From: BMS3B sp964501105
Lineage (GTDB): Archaea > Hydrothermarchaeota > Hydrothermarchaeia > Hydrothermarchaeales > BMS3B
Direction of reading: 5' to 3'
Assembly (NCBI GenBank): GCA_964501105.1
Contig: CAZCRG010000038.1
Span: 1-14,863, forward strand
Length of the DNA stretch: 14,863 nt
Below are positions 12,325 through 14,863 of the stretch, one piece after another; position 1 is the stretch's first letter; every line of letters begins with the position of its first letter. The notes below the pieces were generated by a model. It saw nothing but the letters and a program-made list of their open reading frames with translations. It did not search any database and had not been told where the DNA came from. A program made the translations under genes and the position numbers.

Positions 12325-12762
12325 TCATCTTACAAATATTTCTTTCTTTCTCGCCTTTGATACTTCCTCAAAAATCCAGTTGCTCAGGAACTTGGCATAA
12401 TGGGCTATATCGCAGATAGAAATTAATCCCTTAATCTCATTTCCCTCCACAACAGGCAGACGTCTGAACTTGCCCTCGCCCATCATCTTAGCAGCCTCGT
12501 AGACCTCCATATCAGGAGTGGCTGTCTTGGGCGCATTAGTCATAATTGACCTGACTGGAGTACTATTAACATCATAACCAGCAGCCACCCCCTTCACCAC
12601 AACATCCCTGTCCACAAGGAGGCCTGTGAGGTCTCCATTCTTTGTAACCAGAACCACGCCTACATTTTCCTCTTTCATCTTCTTTGCTGCTTCAGCAATA
12701 GATGTATCTTCCTCAACAGTCACAACACCAGAAGTCATCAAATCTTTTACCTTCATATCCAT
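12325..12762 (-). CDS. CBS-domain pair protein
   Basis: A 145-residue protein consisting of two CBS motifs (about 5-62 and 70-124) and a short charged tail. Typical repeats are KVKDLMTSGVVTVEEDTSI and SIMTNAPKTATPDMEVYEA, each followed by LLVDRDVV or LISICDIA. CBS pairs bind adenine nucleotides such as AMP, ATP, SAM or NADH and act as energy or redox sensors; no effector domain is fused. It heads the transcript with the His-substituted ferredoxin and the zinc-ribbon protein. The start is the ATG at 12762, though the ATG two codons later is as good; no clear ribosome-binding site is seen. The promoter is probably the palindrome shared with the divergent UPF0173 gene. Confidence 0.9.
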   Translation of the reverse strand: MDMKVKDLMTSGVVTVEEDTSIAEAAKKMKEENVGVVLVTKNGDLTGLLVDRDVVVKGVAAGYDVNSTPVRSIMTNAPKTATPDMEVYEAAKMMGEGKFRRLPVVEGNEIKGLISICDIAHYAKFLSNWIFEEVSKARKKEIFVR

Positions 12763-12792
12763 CCCCCGGATGATAATACTTTATTACTCTTA

Positions 12793-12809
12793 CAATAAAA
12801 ACTTTATTG
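12793..12809. promoter_or_regulatory. symmetric divergent promoter: palindrome CAATAAA-AAC-TTTATTG
   Basis: A perfect 7-bp inverted repeat with a 3-base centre lies between the divergent CBS and UPF0173 genes. Each arm reads TTTATTG outward, a TATA-like core. Initiation about 26 bases away would fall near 12832 on the plus strand (just before GGTGAG at 12834) and near 12770 on the minus strand (just before the CBS ATG). It may be two back-to-back TATA boxes, a dimer operator, or both. Confidence 0.45.
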
Positions 12810-12843
12810 AGAGCATTCACAAAATATAATACTGGTGAGAAAA

Positions 12844-13482
12844 ATGAAGGGAACAAAAGTAAAGGATGTGGAAATAACCTGGCTGGGACATGCCAGCTTC
12901 AAGTTCAAGGGGAGTAAAGTTGTATTTATAGACCCCTACGTCTTACCTGAAGGCGAAGAAAAGGCAGACATAATAGTGATGACCCATGAGCACTTTGACC
13001 ACTGCGCTGTTGAAAATGCTGAGAAGATAATTAAGGATTCCACTGTTGTGCTCACAACCAAGGGCTGTGCAGCTAAGTGTGGCTTTGAGACAAGAGTAAT
13101 AGGTACTGGTGAGAGTATAGAGCTACAGGGTGTAAAAATTGAGACTGTTGAAGCCTATAATGTTGACAAACAGTTCCATCCACGTGGTCTTGGCTTTGGT
13201 GTAATAGTTGAGATGGATGGAGTTAGAATTTACCACGCTGGAGATACTGATTTAATACCTGAGATGAAAAATTTGAAGCCAGATGTTGCCCTTCTCCCAA
13301 TAGGCGGAACTTACACCATGAACATTGAGGAAGCTGTTGAAGCTACTGCAAGAATAAAGCCAGAAATTGTAATACCCATGCACTACAACTATATTGATGG
13401 CACCGAAGCAGAGCCTGAGAAGTTCAGGGAGCTTCTTTCTGAGAAGGATCCCGAGATTCAGGTGACAATTCTATCGCCCTAA
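12844..13482 (+). CDS. UPF0173 metal-dependent hydrolase (metallo-beta-lactamase fold)
   Basis: A 212-residue member of the UPF0173/YtkL-like group of metallo-beta-lactamase-fold hydrolases. Seen are GHASFKF near the N-terminus (H16), the signature THEHFDH (47-53), YHAGDTD (130-136) with the bridging aspartate, and the C-terminal histidine in PMHYNY (H180). This supplies a two-metal site. Known relatives are uncharacterised or weak phosphoesterases or lactonases; the substrate is unknown. I place the start at the ATG at 12844, because GGTGAG lies 5 bases before it; a GTG at 12835 would be part of that site. The gene ends in CTAA shared with the truD stop on the other strand. Confidence 0.92.
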   Translation: MKGTKVKDVEITWLGHASFKFKGSKVVFIDPYVLPEGEEKADIIVMTHEHFDHCAVENAEKIIKDSTVVLTTKGCAAKCGFETRVIGTGESIELQGVKIETVEAYNVDKQFHPRGLGFGVIVEMDGVRIYHAGDTDLIPEMKNLKPDVALLPIGGTYTMNIEEAVEATARIKPEIVIPMHYNYIDGTEAEPEKFRELLSEKDPEIQVTILSP

Positions 13483-14651
13483 GCGGCTGCCAGGGCTTTC
13501 AGAAAAGCTGTGGCATAGCTCCCTTTGGGAAGAGAAAAGCTGAGAGTTAAGAAGTAACCCTTCCCTTCTTTTCCCTTATTTTCAACTCTTATGTTCTCTG
13601 CCCTGAAGAACATATCTCTATCCTTCTTCTGAAAGGCTGCGCCGAACTCTTCAAGTATATCAAAATCCTCCATCTTCAACCCCCTGCCAGCAAGAAACTC
13701 CTGATATATTGGCTCAGGATTTTCCCTGTGGGGGAGTCTGAGCTTTCTCCCCTCAAATTCCTCAAAGAAATTTTCATAGTAGCCCTTCTTAATAAAATAT
13801 AAACTTCCTGCCAGGTATTCAACCTCTTTCAGGGCTCCTGTGCCAAGATTTTCCACAAGTATTCTCTTGAGAGCTTCATTCCACATATAGCTCTGGTAGG
13901 CAGAGGAGAAGATTTTCATAAGGTGTCTTCTTATTAGCTTAAGCCCTCCAAAATAATCCTCCCTTTTTTCAAGGTAGCTCACAATATCAAGGAAGTTCTC
14001 ATAGCGCTTCATAAGCTTCAGGCTCTGCTTCAGTTCACTCCAGCTTCCCCAGTTCACCTTTATTTTGTCCTTAATCTCCTTAATGTAGCCCTTCTCCTTC
14101 CTGTACCTTGAAGTCAGATATATCTTGAGAGCTTCCTCATATCTCCCTCTGGCAATTTCCTCAACTATGAACCTTCTCGAGCCACGGAGAGAGCCGAACC
14201 TCTGGCTGTCAAAGTAGTTGGGAACTGGCACTGCCCTGAGAAAGTCCAGATTATTCAAAAGATTCTCAAAGGTCTGCTTCTTCATTCTTCTCAGAGTTAT
14301 AGTAAATCTATTTCCTGTGTGGCTACCCAGAGTAAGCTTTCTATCAACATTGAAGAGGTACTCAAGCTTTATATTTCTCTCTTTCAGTGAGAGCCTGTAT
14401 TTTTTTGGCACAGTTATATGCTGCACAGCAATACTGTGCTTATCCTTTAAACCCGAGTAACCTATAGCTTTAAGAGGCACACCAGCCTTCCTTGAGATTA
14501 TCTTTAGAGCCTCATAGGTGTCCAGCTCCTTCTTAACAAGCCTGTAGAGGGAAAAGCTCCCGCTATCACTTTTCTTCAGATTGATAAGCTCCTCAACAAC
14601 AAAGTCCTCGGGCTTCATTCTCATCTTATAAAGACTTCTTTCTGAAAGCAT
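13479..14651 (-). CDS. truD: tRNA pseudouridine synthase TruD
   Basis: TruD converts a uridine in tRNA (position 13 in bacteria, 35 or 13 in relatives) to pseudouridine. The 390-residue product has the N-terminal PEDFVVEE (14-21), the catalytic motif GYSGLKDKHS (64-73, aspartate D70), NYFDSQRFGS in the middle and the insertion-domain stretch SAYQSYMWNEAL, all typical. Length fits archaeal TruD. The start is either the ATG at 14651 or a TTG at 14663; I prefer ATG, because the TATA-like TATAATAAA at 14684-14692 would then give a leader of about 11 bases. The 3' end is convergent with the UPF0173 gene, sharing CTAA. The second repeat array lies directly upstream of its promoter. Confidence 0.95.
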   Translation of the reverse strand: MLSERSLYKMRMKPEDFVVEELINLKKSDSGSFSLYRLVKKELDTYEALKIISRKAGVPLKAIGYSGLKDKHSIAVQHITVPKKYRLSLKERNIKLEYLFNVDRKLTLGSHTGNRFTITLRRMKKQTFENLLNNLDFLRAVPVPNYFDSQRFGSLRGSRRFIVEEIARGRYEEALKIYLTSRYRKEKGYIKEIKDKIKVNWGSWSELKQSLKLMKRYENFLDIVSYLEKREDYFGGLKLIRRHLMKIFSSAYQSYMWNEALKRILVENLGTGALKEVEYLAGSLYFIKKGYYENFFEEFEGRKLRLPHRENPEPIYQEFLAGRGLKMEDFDILEEFGAAFQKKDRDMFFRAENIRVENKGKEGKGYFLTLSFSLPKGSYATAFLKALAAA

Positions 14652-14683
14652 CACTCTGCTCAAGCTAAATAACCACCCTCATC

Positions 14684-14692
14684 TTTATTATA
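14684..14692 (-). promoter_or_regulatory. TATA-like box for truD
   Basis: TATAATAAA on the minus strand is centred about 37 bases before the ATG at 14651 and 25 before the TTG at 14663. Initiation near 14662 is expected. It lies only about 16 bases from the start of repeat array 2. Confidence 0.45.
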
Positions 14693-14707
14693 CTGAGAAC
14701 ACCAGAG

Positions 14708-14863
14708 GTTATATCTCAGTATCTGTGGCGTAGCCACCGGGGTTTAGAAAGAGTGTTATATTTCTGAATCTGTTGCGTAAGCAACCGGGGTTCAAGGAAG
14801 GGGGTTCTAATATTTAGTACCCTCGTAAACCCCCTTCTTTATATTTAAGAATCTACGGCGATA
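14708..14863 (+). repeat. structured repeat array 2, cut by the window edge
   Basis: Units of the same family as at 6878-7110, in the same orientation. The first (14708-14754) has the stem GTGGC/GCCAC with a GTA loop (14725-14737) and the GGGGTTTAGAAAG linker, but lacks the second hairpin. The second (14755-14838) matches the first unit of array 1, including 38 identical bases (14755-14792), and has a perfect 10-bp second stem (14797-14806 with 14828-14837). The third starts at about 14839 and breaks off after ACGGC-GATA. The order of stem types (GTTGC then ACGGC) repeats that of array 1. Nothing coding is visible. Confidence 0.85.

Overview
The window is a compact piece of an archaeal chromosome, moderately AT-rich by eye. 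The archaeal signature genes are TFB, Gar1 and TruD. A methanofuran-biosynthesis enzyme (MfnB) points to a lineage with the archaeal C1 pathway (methanogen, methane or alkane oxidiser, Archaeoglobus-like or Hydrothermarchaeota-like). A tungsten-type aldehyde:ferredoxin oxidoreductase, small ferredoxins and phenylacetate-CoA ligases indicate a strict anaerobe. I cannot name the species.

Layout. 1-2458 (minus strand): an apparent operon reading PHP phosphoesterase > gar1 > tfb > possible 29-residue membrane peptide > YdjM/DUF457 membrane hydrolase, the last cut by the left edge. 2534-3835 (minus): a single-gene phenylacetate-CoA ligase (paaK1). 3967-4485 (plus): an AAA_33-type P-loop kinase whose end overlaps the convergent operon 4467-6810 (minus), a second PHP protein > rpiA > APH-like kinase. 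6811-7162: a 352-base non-coding gap filled by a three-unit structured repeat array. 7163-8896 (plus): paaK2 plus a double-ACT protein. 8984-11418 (plus): mfnB overlapping an AOR-family oxidoreductase. 11415-12762 (minus): a 2[4Fe-4S] ferredoxin with its own promoter, and an upstream group of a CBS-pair protein > a second ferredoxin > a small zinc-ribbon protein. 12844-13482 (plus): a UPF0173 metal-dependent hydrolase. 13479-14651 (minus): truD. 14708-14863: a second copy of the repeat array, running off the right edge.

How the genes fit together. The first operon is information processing (transcription initiation and H/ACA RNP). PaaK2, the ACT protein and AOR suggest handling of aryl or acyl acids from amino acids through CoA thioesters and aldehydes, with electrons passing to ferredoxins encoded next to AOR. 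PHP2, RpiA and the kinases suggest phospho-sugar or nucleotide salvage (inference only). Genes at the head of transcription units often have a TATA-like box about 26 bases before the start codon and no ribosome-binding site (leaderless mRNAs); internal genes have GGAGG/GGTGA-type sites.

The most unusual item is the repeat family in the two long intergenic gaps. Each full unit has a TATA-like lead, a 5-bp stem with a GNNA-type loop whose stem bases change in compensating pairs between copies, a GGGG linker, and a G-tract/C-tract hairpin. No gene explains it. It looks like a structured RNA or a structured mobile or replication element that I do not recognise.
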